Positions 1 through 9,182 are shown, counted from the stretch's first letter. The stretch: 42,690 nt of DNA from Candidatus Sumerlaeota bacterium (GCA_026398535.1 JAPLSQ010000069.1:1-42690), one strand, 5' to 3'. Translations and numbers: made by a program. The notes: a model not told the origin generated them from the letters alone.

Positions 1-407
1 GCATGGCGGAACGATGACATTCAGATTTCACATGATCACAGAAAGGAGGCCCGCAAACCGTCAAATTATGTTGCGGAACGAGTGGTTGTGTGTTTGTTTT
101 CAAGAACGTTCAGCATCAGCATCGGATTTCCCGCAAGACGGCTTCCCGGTGCATTCGGAACAAGCGGCGCGCAATTCATAAACCCGCCAATCACCACCGC
201 CAGCGGCATGAGCCGATCCAGAAAGGCAATATTGTAAACAGGAAAGGAGAATGGTTCAGGATCGCATGTGAGACGCGGTCCGCGATATTTGATGAATCCT
301 CCAAGGCAGCGCAAGCCGCTCCGTGGAGAGACCGGTTCGTATGGGAAGAAGATGTCAAGTCTTCCCGGCACAGATGCAACATGATCACCTAAAGAGAGAG
401 GATCAAA
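1..407. other. Intergenic leader, no supported gene
   Basis: This stretch precedes the first gene. Open frames on both strands are about 100 codons long or less and overlap each other, with no recognisable family. The only clear signal is a purine-rich ribosome-binding site (GAGAGAGG) a few bases before the ATG at 408. An AGGAGG at about 45-50 has no well-placed start codon after it. No tRNA, hairpin terminator or repeat was seen. Confidence 0.6.
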
Positions 408-1532
408 ATGAAAACTTTTGTCACTAAAGCAATGACACCCGCATTTGTCTGGCTCTTGTGCTCGAGTGTCTTCGCCACCAGTGATGTCCCAACCGAGACG
501 ATTGGAGTGGCGACGAAGATTCGCAGCGATGCGGCAATTGTAACGCCTTCATCGGCAGCATGGAATCCGGATTCATACCCGGGAAATTGGGGAAGCCTCT
601 GGACTGGCGTTGGTAATGCCGGTTTTACCGCTGAGTTTGTCATGATGCCGACAGACACCCAGTATGATCTCCTGGCCCAGATCAAGACAGGCCCGGATAA
701 CGCGACATCCGAGTCGGTGACGGTGAACTTCAAGTCGAACGGCGCCTATTTCATCAGCCCCGATAAGAGAATAGTTAAAACCGACCTGACCAACGCCCCT
801 TCGGGAAAAGTGGTCTATACCGTCGACACCACCGGCCCCTCATGGCCGGATGCCGCCTTCGTGTATCTGGGGAGATTCGAGGCCGCGACTGGCGGGAAGC
901 TCTCTGTTCTGATTGACGCCGGCGCATCACAGGGAAATTACAATGTTAACACCCCTGTGACGGTATGGTTCGCCCCGATACAACCCAATTACGGCACGCT
1001 GTCTTACAACGACTACAACAGCGTTCCCGCCGGATGGTTTTCGCCCGATGGCACGGAATTCAACCACTATTGGGCCAATGCCACAAACAATGTGGATGTC
1101 TTCCGGACCGCGCAGTACTTCGGCTTTCCGCCAGCCGACAGATCGGCGCATCCGACCGGCAAATACACGTTCACCTTCAATCATTTCACCATTTGGCATC
1201 CCCAGGTTGCCACGATTCCGCTGTTGATCTATTTCAAGCCTGGCGGGGCCTACACGCCGCCAGTCGTCAGCGGATACGTCACCGCAGTCGACACAACCGA
1301 TGCCGCAAAAGGCCAGGTCACGGTGACCATCGACTGGCCGAGAAGCACCGCCAGTGGCCCGCCGTATCCCCGCAATGACGTGCCCGTGGGAACCTATGAG
1401 CTTGACACCGCCGTGATGTACGGCGCGATACTCATGAGCTTCCCAACCGCCGAAACCGGTGAGGCTTACGGGCCCAAAGCCGTTACGCTGACCTATGACT
1501 CCTCGTCTGTCGCGGATTGGGCCATTTATTAA
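408..1532 (+). CDS. Secreted protein of unknown function
   Basis: I do not recognise this 374-residue protein. It opens with Met-Lys-Thr and a hydrophobic stretch ending at about residue 23 in Ser-Val-Phe-Ala, a typical signal peptidase I site, so export is predicted. The mature part is rich in Thr, Ser, Asp, Tyr, Trp and Pro and has alternating hydrophobic segments, as in a beta-sandwich. There are almost no cysteines, no second membrane segment and no visible catalytic motif. The start is well supported by GAGAGAGG six bases before ATG. It is a single-gene unit: a strong hairpin follows, and the next gene converges from the other strand. A surface or polymer-binding protein is possible but is only inference. 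It could also be a lineage-restricted family. Confidence 0.75.
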   Translation: MKTFVTKAMTPAFVWLLCSSVFATSDVPTETIGVATKIRSDAAIVTPSSAAWNPDSYPGNWGSLWTGVGNAGFTAEFVMMPTDTQYDLLAQIKTGPDNATSESVTVNFKSNGAYFISPDKRIVKTDLTNAPSGKVVYTVDTTGPSWPDAAFVYLGRFEAATGGKLSVLIDAGASQGNYNVNTPVTVWFAPIQPNYGTLSYNDYNSVPAGWFSPDGTEFNHYWANATNNVDVFRTAQYFGFPPADRSAHPTGKYTFTFNHFTIWHPQVATIPLLIYFKPGGAYTPPVVSGYVTAVDTTDAAKGQVTVTIDWPRSTASGPPYPRNDVPVGTYELDTAVMYGAILMSFPTAETGEAYGPKAVTLTYDSSSVADWAIY

Positions 1533-1554
1533 CCGCCACCGTTCTTGAACAATT

Positions 1555-1589
1555 GGGGCGGCGTCGCGTCGCGGCGTCGCCCCTTGCTT
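1555..1589 (+). terminator. Hairpin terminator after the first gene
   Basis: GGGGCGGCG (1555-1563) pairs with CGTCGCCCC (1575-1583), with one mismatch and an 11-base loop, and TTGCTT follows. It sits 22 bases after the stop of the plus-strand gene and before the convergent gene that ends at 1641. The short T tract is imperfect, so the hairpin may serve either strand. Confidence 0.45.
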
Positions 1590-1640
1590 ATATCCCTGAT
1601 CAAATGCTTGGCCGCCGCGCGCCCGCCCGGCGGCGGTATG

Positions 1641-3221
1641 TCATTGCCGTTTGTTGCGCGTCTGGATTTCCCGGGCGCGGGCAAATGATTGCGCCGCGTC
1701 GTCGCGCAGACCCAAATCGCGGGCAAGCTGGCCGCGCGTCACCCAATGGTGCTCAATCGTCGGCAACAACTCGGTTGACCGCTTCGATGCCACATAAGCA
1801 TCGGCCAGCCGTCCCTGACGGTAGAGATACACCGAGAGATTTTGCCATGCCATGCCGTGATCAGGCTGGCGTCGCACTTCCGATTCCCACAATGCCAGCG
1901 GCGAAACAAAATCGCGCGAGCGCATGCTGATCATCGCCGCGCCAAAGACAGATATCAAAACAAGGTAAACGACGGGCATATATGCCGCGGCGGTCCTGGC
2001 CTTTGCCCATGGGGTGCCGTCTTTGCCGGACGCTGGTGATCCCGGCGCGGCGGCGGCCGTGCCCGCCACGAATATCAGCCAAACGAAACCGAAAAGCGGG
2101 ATGAAGGCGAAGCGCCCCGCCCACAACGCGCCGAAGGGGATGATCTGAAGAAAGGGAGAGAGAAAAAGCGGCATCCACAGCAATGCCGCCGCAGCCTCGC
2201 GGCGGGCGCGCAACAAGCGCGCGTTGGCACGATTCGCGCGCGCGCGCCACAGCAGCGCCGCCAGAAGCGCCAGCGCGATGCAGAAGGCCAGCGCCCCAAT
2301 CCACGGATAAGCTCCCGCGCGGCTGCCCGCCTGTTTCAGAAAACTGTAATCGGTCTGGGGAATCGCGGGGAACAGAAAACCAGCCGCGTAACGTCCCGTG
2401 ATTTCCATAAAACCCACTCGCCGCTCCCCTGGCGCAAACCAGCCGCCGCCATGTCCGGAGATCGGCTGAAATCCCCCAAGCACATAGGTCTGCAGGGAAA
2501 GACGCAGCACGATCAGCGCAAACGCGGCCGCAAACGCGCGCGCGGCAAGCCGCCTCCGCATCGGACGCCCGCCCTCACCGAACCAGATGGCAAGCGGCAC
2601 AACCACGGCCGCCGGATAGGCGCCTTCCTTTGAAAGAATAGCGCTTGCGAGAAAAAGACACCCGCCCGCAAACCGCATGCCGCTGCGGATGCCGGGCCGC
2701 CGCCAGCAAATCCACGCGCCCAGCGTTCCCGCGGCGGCAAGCAGCTCAGCCTGGCCCACAAACGGCAGAATGACGTCCGCCGAAAGGGGATTCAGCAGCG
2801 GCGCGACCGCGGCAAGCAGCACCAGCGGCGCGGGCGCGCTGGGTCCGCGTCCGCGCATCAGGCAGACGCCGAACAGACCCGCGCATACACCCGCGAGAAC
2901 CGCTGTCATAAAGGCAAAAGGCAGCGTGCGCCCGTCGCCCACCCGCCACAGCGCCGTCCATAACAGCTTCGGGACCGGCCGCCATGTTCCATCGGCCGGA
3001 TCATGCTGCCAGTGGCGCAGCCGCGCGATCTGCCACAGACTCAGCGAGACGTTCTGCGCCGGATTGAGCTGGAAGTGGACAAGGTCATCGAGCGACAATT
3101 CGCGCCGCCCCGCCGGCCACGTCAGCGAGAGAACGAGAAAAAAACCGAGGATGCCGGCGGTCAGGGGAAGGAAGATCATCTCACGTACAATACCAGGCGT
3201 CCGCTGGTTCGTTTGCGTCAT
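1641..3221 (-). CDS. Multipass membrane protein with C-terminal TPR (GT-C/TMTC-like)
   Basis: This 526-residue protein has many hydrophobic segments over residues ~15-430 and a soluble C-terminus with about two TPR-like units: a Trp-Glu-Ser-Glu-Val stretch, then Ala-Trp-Gln-Asn-Leu, then Tyr-Arg-Gln-Gly-Arg-Leu-Ala-Asp-Ala. An early Leu-Asp-Asp-Leu-Val-His segment, the Trp-Arg-Pro-Val-Pro segment and Ser-Lys-Glu-Gly in a later helix resemble the TMTC/DUF1736 type of GT-C glycosyltransferase, which uses lipid-linked sugar donors. The enzymatic role is inferred, since no key residue is proven by eye. The ATG at 3221 overlaps the TGA of the upstream gene (ATGA at 3221-3218), so the two are translationally coupled. 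The frame is open further upstream, but the coupled start is much more credible. Confidence 0.75.
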   Translation of the reverse strand: MTQTNQRTPGIVREMIFLPLTAGILGFFLVLSLTWPAGRRELSLDDLVHFQLNPAQNVSLSLWQIARLRHWQHDPADGTWRPVPKLLWTALWRVGDGRTLPFAFMTAVLAGVCAGLFGVCLMRGRGPSAPAPLVLLAAVAPLLNPLSADVILPFVGQAELLAAAGTLGAWICWRRPGIRSGMRFAGGCLFLASAILSKEGAYPAAVVVPLAIWFGEGGRPMRRRLAARAFAAAFALIVLRLSLQTYVLGGFQPISGHGGGWFAPGERRVGFMEITGRYAAGFLFPAIPQTDYSFLKQAGSRAGAYPWIGALAFCIALALLAALLWRARANRANARLLRARREAAAALLWMPLFLSPFLQIIPFGALWAGRFAFIPLFGFVWLIFVAGTAAAAPGSPASGKDGTPWAKARTAAAYMPVVYLVLISVFGAAMISMRSRDFVSPLALWESEVRRQPDHGMAWQNLSVYLYRQGRLADAYVASKRSTELLPTIEHHWVTRGQLARDLGLRDDAAQSFARAREIQTRNKRQ

Positions 3222-5341
3222 TTTGCCGGGCAGGTCGCCCATTTTTTCCACATTTGCGGATTGGCGAGCATGGGGATGAAGACACCCCCGACGACGGACC
3301 GCGCTTGGAAGCCGGCGCGCCGGCCGTCGTTTGTCCAATACCAGTCGGTCATGGGCACGCGCTGGGGCGTCTCGTTCACCCATCGATAAATCGGCGCAAG
3401 GAATAGCGCAAAATCATCGGGCTTTTCGCAAAGCGCGGCCGTCCACACGCTCCAATCCAGTTTCGTGTATTCGGAACGGTTGTCGAGCGGCAGACCATAT
3501 GCGGCCAATTTTGTTTTATAGAAGGCGGCCTCTTTGCGGGCGATGTCAGGGGGGAACAGGTTCAGGCCCAGCAGTTTGTCCCAGACGAGATTGTATTTCT
3601 GGCTCCATGTTCCCGGCTTGTCGAACGCGAGACGGAAATGATCCCCGTCATCGGCTTTCTTTACCCACTCGCTGGCCATCTGTTGCGCCGTGTTGCGCCA
3701 TTGTTCGGCCTCCTGTGTCCTGCCGGTCATCTCGCACAACCTGGCATAGCATCCGATGGCCATGACCGCCTTGAGCGAGAGGTTGGTGTTGTGGGCGAGA
3801 TGCCCCGCGAAGTCATCCGTGCAGAGCTGGTTCTCCGGATCGAGTCCTTTCTCGCGCAGGTAATTGGCCCATTTCGTCAGTGTGGGCCAGTATTTTTCCG
3901 CGTAAGCGGCGCTGCCCTGGATGTGCGCCAGCGCTCCTGTCATGATGAGCATGTTGCCGCTCTCCTCGACCGGCATCTGGTTGTCCTCGGTCCGTTCGCC
4001 GCCCCCATAGACTTGGCCGTTGGCAAGGGGATACGTTCCGAGGTCGTGCGGCGCGAAGGGAAACTTCCACCGCGGTGACGACGCGTATTCCAGCACCGGC
4101 GTGAGCTGTGCCTGAAGCAATTCGGGATTGAACAGCAGGAAGAACGGCGAGGACGGATAGGTCACGTCAACGGTCGCGATGCAGCCGTTGCTGAAATTCT
4201 CCTTTGAAAACATGAGCGGCGTGCCGTCGAAATCGGCGGCCAGTTTGTGCGCGGCGATGCACTGGCGGAATGCCAGCACGGCGACAGCCGCGAAATGTTC
4301 GCCGCCCGCTTTGATGAGGTCCGCCATTAATTCGTCATCCAACGCGGCGCATCGCGCGGCGATTTCGGCGTGTTCCATCTCGCAGGCCATGAGCAGTTCC
4401 GCCGCATTCCGCAATGATTGCCGCCAATAGGGCCGCAGGCGCCTGCCAAGGTATTCGATCGAAAGAACGTCATCGTATGCCAGAATGACATGCCCCGCCG
4501 CCTGCCGCGGCGGGTTGACACCGACGGAGCCAGGATCGAACGCGCACGCGAGGACGGGCGGGTCGTCATTGGCCGGCCTGGGCATCCGCAAATCGTCATT
4601 CGCAGGCAGTGTTCCGGAGTGCGCGAACTGATGCCGCACCCCGTGGCCGGCCATGATCGTCGAACAACTCGTCGATTCAGGGATGGCAAGATAAAAATGA
4701 CCCCAGTCAATCCGCAGATCGTCTCCCCGTTTTTCAAGCATGGGCTGCTCGTGCGAGCCGAAACGCATCACACGCAGACCTTCAACCTGGTAGCGTCCCC
4801 AAACAACTTTCTGATTGGGCTTGTCCACCGCCCATTCCGCGGAACAGTCAAAGTAGATGCTCACATCATGGCTTTTGCCGTCGGCCGACTGCGCATCCCA
4901 CGATATGTAGGCCACGGGGCGCGACATGACCGCGAGATCACACGGCAGCGATGGTGTCAGGAACGTCAGGCACAGGCGCAGGCCGCCGGCTTCAAAGACA
5001 TAGACGGTGCGCGTCGGCAGAACCGTCACCTGCTTCTGTTCCATGGCGGGCGTCTTGTCCGGCATCACACCCATGAACCGGTAGCATTGACCGTCAATGC
5101 GGGCCAAGCCGCACATCGCCTGGATGGCGCCCGTCCAGTGCTTCGTCCATTCATCGGTGAGCTGGTCGCTCATCGACCAGACGCTGAAATATGGATCGCA
5201 CGTGACGAGGGGCACGGCGGGAGGACGCATGGCGGAAAGCGGTTGGGTGGCGGCGGCTTGGCTTGCGATACTCATAAACAAAATGGCTCCCGTGATATAA
5301 TGGGTCAATGATCGGATGAAAGACAAAACGGTGTTTTTCAC
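3218..5341 (-). CDS. Secreted DUF4965/DUF1793 (glutaminase-A-like) protein
   Basis: The 707-residue product matches the family annotated as glutaminase GtaA-like, with DUF5127, DUF4965 and DUF1793 regions. After a signal peptide, the conserved opening Arg-Pro-Pro-Ala-Val-Pro-Leu-Val-Thr, Asp-Pro-Tyr-Phe-Ser-Val-Trp-Ser and Thr-Lys-His-Trp-Thr-Gly is plain. The C-terminal part has the alpha/alpha-barrel-like Trp-Ala-Asn-Tyr-Leu, Asn-Thr-Asn-Leu-Ser-Leu-Lys and Tyr-Asn-Leu-Val-Trp-Asp-Lys segments. I chose GTG at 5341, preceded by AAGAAGGG and followed by a Lys-starting signal peptide. An in-frame GTG at 5404 lacks these features. The gene lies 92 bases after the GH172 gene and overlaps the next gene by ATGA. 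In a glycosidase context its substrate is more likely a glycan than glutamine, but that is inference. Confidence 0.85.
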   Translation of the reverse strand: MKNTVLSFIRSLTHYITGAILFMSIASQAAATQPLSAMRPPAVPLVTCDPYFSVWSMSDQLTDEWTKHWTGAIQAMCGLARIDGQCYRFMGVMPDKTPAMEQKQVTVLPTRTVYVFEAGGLRLCLTFLTPSLPCDLAVMSRPVAYISWDAQSADGKSHDVSIYFDCSAEWAVDKPNQKVVWGRYQVEGLRVMRFGSHEQPMLEKRGDDLRIDWGHFYLAIPESTSCSTIMAGHGVRHQFAHSGTLPANDDLRMPRPANDDPPVLACAFDPGSVGVNPPRQAAGHVILAYDDVLSIEYLGRRLRPYWRQSLRNAAELLMACEMEHAEIAARCAALDDELMADLIKAGGEHFAAVAVLAFRQCIAAHKLAADFDGTPLMFSKENFSNGCIATVDVTYPSSPFFLLFNPELLQAQLTPVLEYASSPRWKFPFAPHDLGTYPLANGQVYGGGERTEDNQMPVEESGNMLIMTGALAHIQGSAAYAEKYWPTLTKWANYLREKGLDPENQLCTDDFAGHLAHNTNLSLKAVMAIGCYARLCEMTGRTQEAEQWRNTAQQMASEWVKKADDGDHFRLAFDKPGTWSQKYNLVWDKLLGLNLFPPDIARKEAAFYKTKLAAYGLPLDNRSEYTKLDWSVWTAALCEKPDDFALFLAPIYRWVNETPQRVPMTDWYWTNDGRRAGFQARSVVGGVFIPMLANPQMWKKWATCPAK

Positions 5342-5433
5342 GGCAATATCAACCCTTCTTATTTTTAATGCGCAGAGAGTGGAATTTGCCGCCGCGGACC
5401 GCACGAAAAAATGGTTTTACGGTCCTGTGCGCG

Positions 5434-7068
5434 TCATTCTGTCCCATATATTTCCCATTCCGGTATCCGCGCGATGTTGTCAAGAGCGCAGGGGCGCGTG
5501 ACAACAAGGCGCGCGCAACGGGCGCGCACGGGGTTTTTGAAGCGCAGAACGCACAGTGAGGCTTTGTATTCGGGCGCAATTGCCGCCGCGATTTCCGCGC
5601 CGCCCGACGCGATCGACCATGTGCCGGTTGTCACGGCGGCATCCAAAACTGGTTGCTGATAGACCGCTTCGCACAATTTCACCCATGGGCCGTCCAGCAC
5701 GCCCGCAGTCTCGACGCGGAAACCCAGCGTGTCGAATCCTTCGGCCTCGCCCGCCATGGAAGCATTTTTCAGAATTATGCCCGTCAAATTCTTCTCTGAT
5801 CCGAAATCAAGGGCAAGCCACTGGCCTTCAGACGTGCCGCGGGCGCACCATTTCGTGTCAAGACGTCCGTCAAACGCGCTCTTCCCCGCCGACTGCGCGT
5901 CATATTGCCCCGATGCGCGACAAGCCCGCGCGCCAGAGACGATATTGCGCCCAGGCGGCGGGGGCGGCAGACGTCCGGAGGCAAACCGCTCCGTCACAGA
6001 TGCGCGATACTCGGCAGGAATTTCGAGATAATCCGGATCAGGAGCAGGAAGCGGTGGAAAAGGCGCGTGGGGCTCCTCCTGGTACCAGAACGCCACGCTC
6101 GAATAGTCATCCTGACGGTCGCCGGTGTCGGCGCCATGGCAGCGCATGACAGCTTTAAACGATTTGTTGAACCACACCGGATCAGCCACATGCCAGCGAT
6201 ACGCCGTCATCTTGGCGTTCCCGGGGCCAAAGGTTGTTCCGTGCATGGGGGCCGTGTGTTCTTTGCGAAATCCCCATGCCTGCCCGAAGTAATCCTCGGC
6301 GCCTGTGCCCGGGAGGGTTGGCTTTGCGGCTCCGTCGATATAAAAATCACATCCGCCCTCCACCCACGCGCCCGGCGCCAGCAGATGGTAATTCATCACT
6401 GTGCCGGCATAACATCCGCGCCCGCGCGCCTCCAGAAGGGTGTATGGCTCATGAAGTTTGACGGGATTTTCGCGGCGCCATTGGGCATGGAACAGGGGCG
6501 TGTGGCGCGGCGCGCGCGCGCGGGTCTCGTAATCAATCTGCGAGAAGAACATTGTCACAATGCGCTTGCTGCGGTTTTCGATGCTGACGCGCGCGCGGTT
6601 GCGGAAGGGCATAGGCCAGTAGCAATTGAGCGCCGCGTGGTTGGCGCCGCCCGCAGGCGTCATGTCCGATATGAGCGACGTGAACAAGCGTTCACGACCG
6701 AATCCCACGCCGATGAAATCGCCCAGCGGCGACTCGACACTCGGCGAGGTTTCTCCGTCCCATTTCATGCGCAGAATGAGCAATCCGTAAACAGGCGGCA
6801 CATCCGACTGCGCCGTGAACCACATGTGGCGGATGACGCCCGCCCCGCGAATGTCAGCCAGTTCGGCCGTTTGCCCCGCCGGGATGGAGACCACACGCGT
6901 CTCCCTTGCCGATCGCGCTCCTTCAGAATTGGGGCGGATCAGATGGTCAAACAATCCCTCCGGCGTCGCGCAGACGCCGGTCATCACATGCGCCGCGCAG
7001 ACACACACACACGCGGCTCGGCCCATCGTGTGAGCCAGTGACGCAAAGACAGGGAGATTTGATTTCAT
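5434..7068 (-). CDS. Secreted GH172 (DUF2961) glycosidase with discoidin-like domain
   Basis: This 544-residue protein has a signal peptide (cleavage near residue 34), a DUF2961 catalytic region (~35-350) and an F5/8 type C (discoidin-like) region (~375-543). DUF2961 marks glycoside hydrolase family 172, which includes difructose dianhydride I synthase/hydrolase acting on fructofuranose or arabinofuranose linkages. Diagnostic stretches are Ile-Arg-His-Met-Trp-Phe (79-84), Gly-Gly-Cys-Asp-Phe-Tyr-Ile-Asp-Gly (238-246) and Gly-Thr-Gly-Ala-Glu-Asp-Tyr-Phe-Gly (254-262). E237 and E258 are the candidate catalytic glutamates. The ATG at 7068 has AAGG about nine bases upstream. It is the first secreted enzyme of the minus-strand cluster, 77 bases after the peptidase gene. 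The true substrate is unknown. Confidence 0.9.
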   Translation of the reverse strand: MKSNLPVFASLAHTMGRAACVCVCAAHVMTGVCATPEGLFDHLIRPNSEGARSARETRVVSIPAGQTAELADIRGAGVIRHMWFTAQSDVPPVYGLLILRMKWDGETSPSVESPLGDFIGVGFGRERLFTSLISDMTPAGGANHAALNCYWPMPFRNRARVSIENRSKRIVTMFFSQIDYETRARAPRHTPLFHAQWRRENPVKLHEPYTLLEARGRGCYAGTVMNYHLLAPGAWVEGGCDFYIDGAAKPTLPGTGAEDYFGQAWGFRKEHTAPMHGTTFGPGNAKMTAYRWHVADPVWFNKSFKAVMRCHGADTGDRQDDYSSVAFWYQEEPHAPFPPLPAPDPDYLEIPAEYRASVTERFASGRLPPPPPGRNIVSGARACRASGQYDAQSAGKSAFDGRLDTKWCARGTSEGQWLALDFGSEKNLTGIILKNASMAGEAEGFDTLGFRVETAGVLDGPWVKLCEAVYQQPVLDAAVTTGTWSIASGGAEIAAAIAPEYKASLCVLRFKNPVRARCARLVVTRPCALDNIARIPEWEIYGTE

Positions 7069-7145
7069 GATACGCGCCTTGCGGTTTTGTGATGCTCATC
7101 CATATCTTTCATGCCATTGCGATTTTTACGTGTCATCGCTGTTCT

Positions 7146-8282
7146 TTACCTGCCAATGATCCGGAGTGGTTGCAATTGCCTTTGGCCTTTGCGGAGGAGT
7201 TTGTTCCAGTTCACGAGGGGCGGTGCGCTTGCGGCATCGCCGCGCGCGTGCGCCAGGGCAATGCCGGCGACAAGCTCGACAAGCGCCTCGGTGTCGGTTT
7301 CGGCGATGATTTCCGGCGCGAGCGATCCGGCCTCCCTGTCCATGTTGTGATAATTTCGGACGGGCACGCAGATTCCGCCGCAGCGCAAGCCCGCGCGTCC
7401 GAACAGCGTGGCCTCGCATGTGCCGCCGTCCATGAGGGCGCGCCGCGCGAACAGGGACTGCATGCGCGCCAGCCCCCACAGTTCATCGGCAAACGCTCCG
7501 TCGAAGGTGCTCGACCGGTCGCCGATGCGTATCACGGCGCCTTCGCCGAGAGCGATGCCGGGACGCTCACTGCTCGTTTCCACGGAAATAAAAATCGCGT
7601 TTTCGCCATCGAGTCCGGGTATGGGCAGATTGTCCAGCATGCACAGCGTCCCGCATAAACCGGCTTCCTCGGCGCGGGTCAGAATCAGCGCGATGTCGAT
7701 GTCGGGTTCGCCGGCCAGCCGCGCCATGGCTTCGATCAGCATGCCGCAACCGGCGACGTCATCGCAGGCGCGCGCGAGGATAAGGCCGCCCTCGGCCATA
7801 AAAACCGGTACATCCCATGCGGCCAGAACGGCGCCTTCGGCGTTGTCGCGCGTCTCGATGACCACGCGGCGGTTGTCATCCTCTCCGCCGCGCGGCGCTG
7901 CCGAAACAACCTGGCCCGCCACACCCTTATCGTCCGCCGCGCGATAAAGTGCCACGGGAGCGCCGGGAAAATATTCGTCGTCCACGCGCCCCTCGAAAAC
8001 GGCCTCGTAACGGTTTGGCTCGGCGGCCGAAATGGCCCGCGCGCCTTGCGGCGGGAAGATGAAACCCGGATGATCCATGTGCGCCACAAAAACAGGCAAA
8101 GCGCCGTGAGGCGCGCCGCGTCTGAGCCGCGCGATGCGGTTGCCAAAAGCGTCCGCCTCGAATCGAACGCCCGGAATGGCTGCAAGCTGCCTGTCAACAG
8201 CGGCGCAAAACCAATGCTCGCGGAACGGGGCTGTGGGCGTCAGCGCCAGCTCCATGATCCTGTTTATAAGGGAGGTTGTCAT
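7146..8282 (-). CDS. M42/M28-like zinc aminopeptidase
   Basis: The 378-residue cytoplasmic protein (no signal peptide) has the two-metal peptidase pattern. H68 and D70 lie in Ala-His-Met-Asp-His-Pro-Gly, D174-D175 in Ala-Cys-Asp-Asp-Val-Ala-Gly, the Glu pair E205-E206 in Arg-Ala-Glu-Glu-Ala-Gly-Leu-Cys-Gly, E235 in Ser-Val-Glu-Thr-Ser, and a late His (H312) in Tyr-His-Asn-Met-Asp. The order matches M42 glutamyl/endoglucanase-type aminopeptidases and their M20/M28 relatives. The start is ATG at 8282 with GGAA six bases upstream. A TTG four codons further up is less likely. The role would be final hydrolysis of short peptides. Its place just upstream of secreted glycan-active genes may be incidental, since the 77-base gap shows no coupling. 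Confidence 0.85.
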   Translation of the reverse strand: MTTSLINRIMELALTPTAPFREHWFCAAVDRQLAAIPGVRFEADAFGNRIARLRRGAPHGALPVFVAHMDHPGFIFPPQGARAISAAEPNRYEAVFEGRVDDEYFPGAPVALYRAADDKGVAGQVVSAAPRGGEDDNRRVVIETRDNAEGAVLAAWDVPVFMAEGGLILARACDDVAGCGMLIEAMARLAGEPDIDIALILTRAEEAGLCGTLCMLDNLPIPGLDGENAIFISVETSSERPGIALGEGAVIRIGDRSSTFDGAFADELWGLARMQSLFARRALMDGGTCEATLFGRAGLRCGGICVPVRNYHNMDREAGSLAPEIIAETDTEALVELVAGIALAHARGDAASAPPLVNWNKLLRKGQRQLQPLRIIGR

Positions 8283-8506
8283 TGCTTGTTCCAATCAAAC
8301 ACGGCGCGGATCAAATCAATGTCAAGCATCTCACGCGCCAGGCTCACCGATGGGCTGGTCCCAGCGAGATAGTGACTGAAAGCCAACTCCGGCATCTCGC
8401 GGCTAATACTTATGGTCACCGGCAAACAGAGTCAACTTCCGCAAAATTCCATGAATAATTTCCCCTTCGACACCCGGGGGACACAAGGTCATGTCGAATA
8501 AATGTT

Positions 8507-8535
8507 TTTTTGATGATTATAATTTGTGATATATT
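8507..8535 (+). promoter_or_regulatory. Candidate promoter for the HNH gene
   Basis: An extended -10 element, TGATATATT (8527-8535), lies in an A+T-rich patch of otherwise G+C-rich DNA, with only a weak T-rich -35 region at ~8507-8512. A TATAAT at 8518-8523 is a nearby alternative. Transcription would begin near 8542, about 40 bases before the ATG at 8583. The rest of the 300-base gap back to 8282 holds nothing I can support. Confidence 0.35.
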
Positions 8536-8582
8536 CACGGAGCGGATTATTAATTGATCGCGCGGCATGTGAAGCATGCATT

Positions 8583-9182
8583 ATGCAAACACTTCTTAAA
8601 CATAGTGTTCTTGTGCTGAACAGGCACTGGGCGGCCGTGCATGTGACGAGCGTGCGGCGGGCGCTGATCCTGCTCTATGGTGATCACGCGCGCGTCGTGA
8701 CCGATGACTACTCGACGCACGATTTCGCAAACTGGCGCGGAGTGTCGCGCTTCATGAACACCGTGCGCAAGATACAAACGCCAAGTTTCCAGATCGCCGC
8801 GCCCGAAGTCATCATGCTCACCCGCTACGGCAAGTATCCGCCGCGCCAGGTCAAGTTCTCGCGGCGCAACATTTACACCCGTGACAACCACACCTGCCAG
8901 TATTGCGGGCGCATGCCGGCGCGCGACGAGCTGACGATCGACCATGTGGCGCCGCGATCGCGCGGCGGAAAATCAACGTGGGACAATGTTGTCCTGGCCT
9001 GCGTGCAGTGCAACATGAAGAAGGGCGACAGCCTGCCCGGCGAGAAGGGGCTGAAACTGCTCAACACGCCCAAACGACCGCATTGGCTCGAATGCTCGCA
9101 GTTCCAGTCACGGCCTGATGAGCACTCTCTGTGGCAGAAATTTATCGATAACGCCTACTGGAACACATCGCTCCAGCCATAA
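8583..9182 (+). CDS. HNH endonuclease family protein
   Basis: This 199-residue protein has an N-terminal region beginning Met-Gln-Thr-Leu-Leu with Val-Leu-Asn-Arg-His-Trp, and a C-terminal HNH nuclease fold. The zinc pairs C105/C108 (Cys-Gln-Tyr-Cys) and C140/C143 (Cys-Val-Gln-Cys) flank the catalytic D120-H121 and the N135 position (Ile-Asp-His-Val-Ala-Pro-Arg-Ser, then Trp-Asp-Asn-Val-Val). Proteins of this layout are common stand-alone HNH proteins in many environmental phyla. Their substrate is not established. The frame is open from a GTG at 8526, but that lies upstream of the predicted transcription start, so ATG 8583 is chosen even though its ribosome site is weak. No methylase or mobile-element gene sits next to it. 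Confidence 0.85.
   Translation: MQTLLKHSVLVLNRHWAAVHVTSVRRALILLYGDHARVVTDDYSTHDFANWRGVSRFMNTVRKIQTPSFQIAAPEVIMLTRYGKYPPRQVKFSRRNIYTRDNHTCQYCGRMPARDELTIDHVAPRSRGGKSTWDNVVLACVQCNMKKGDSLPGEKGLKLLNTPKRPHWLECSQFQSRPDEHSLWQKFIDNAYWNTSLQP

Noticed and set aside
5905..7041. A 378-codon plus-strand frame opposite the GH172 gene
   Set aside because: It is Arg/His-rich shadow sequence. The minus strand carries the conserved GH172 motifs and signal peptide.
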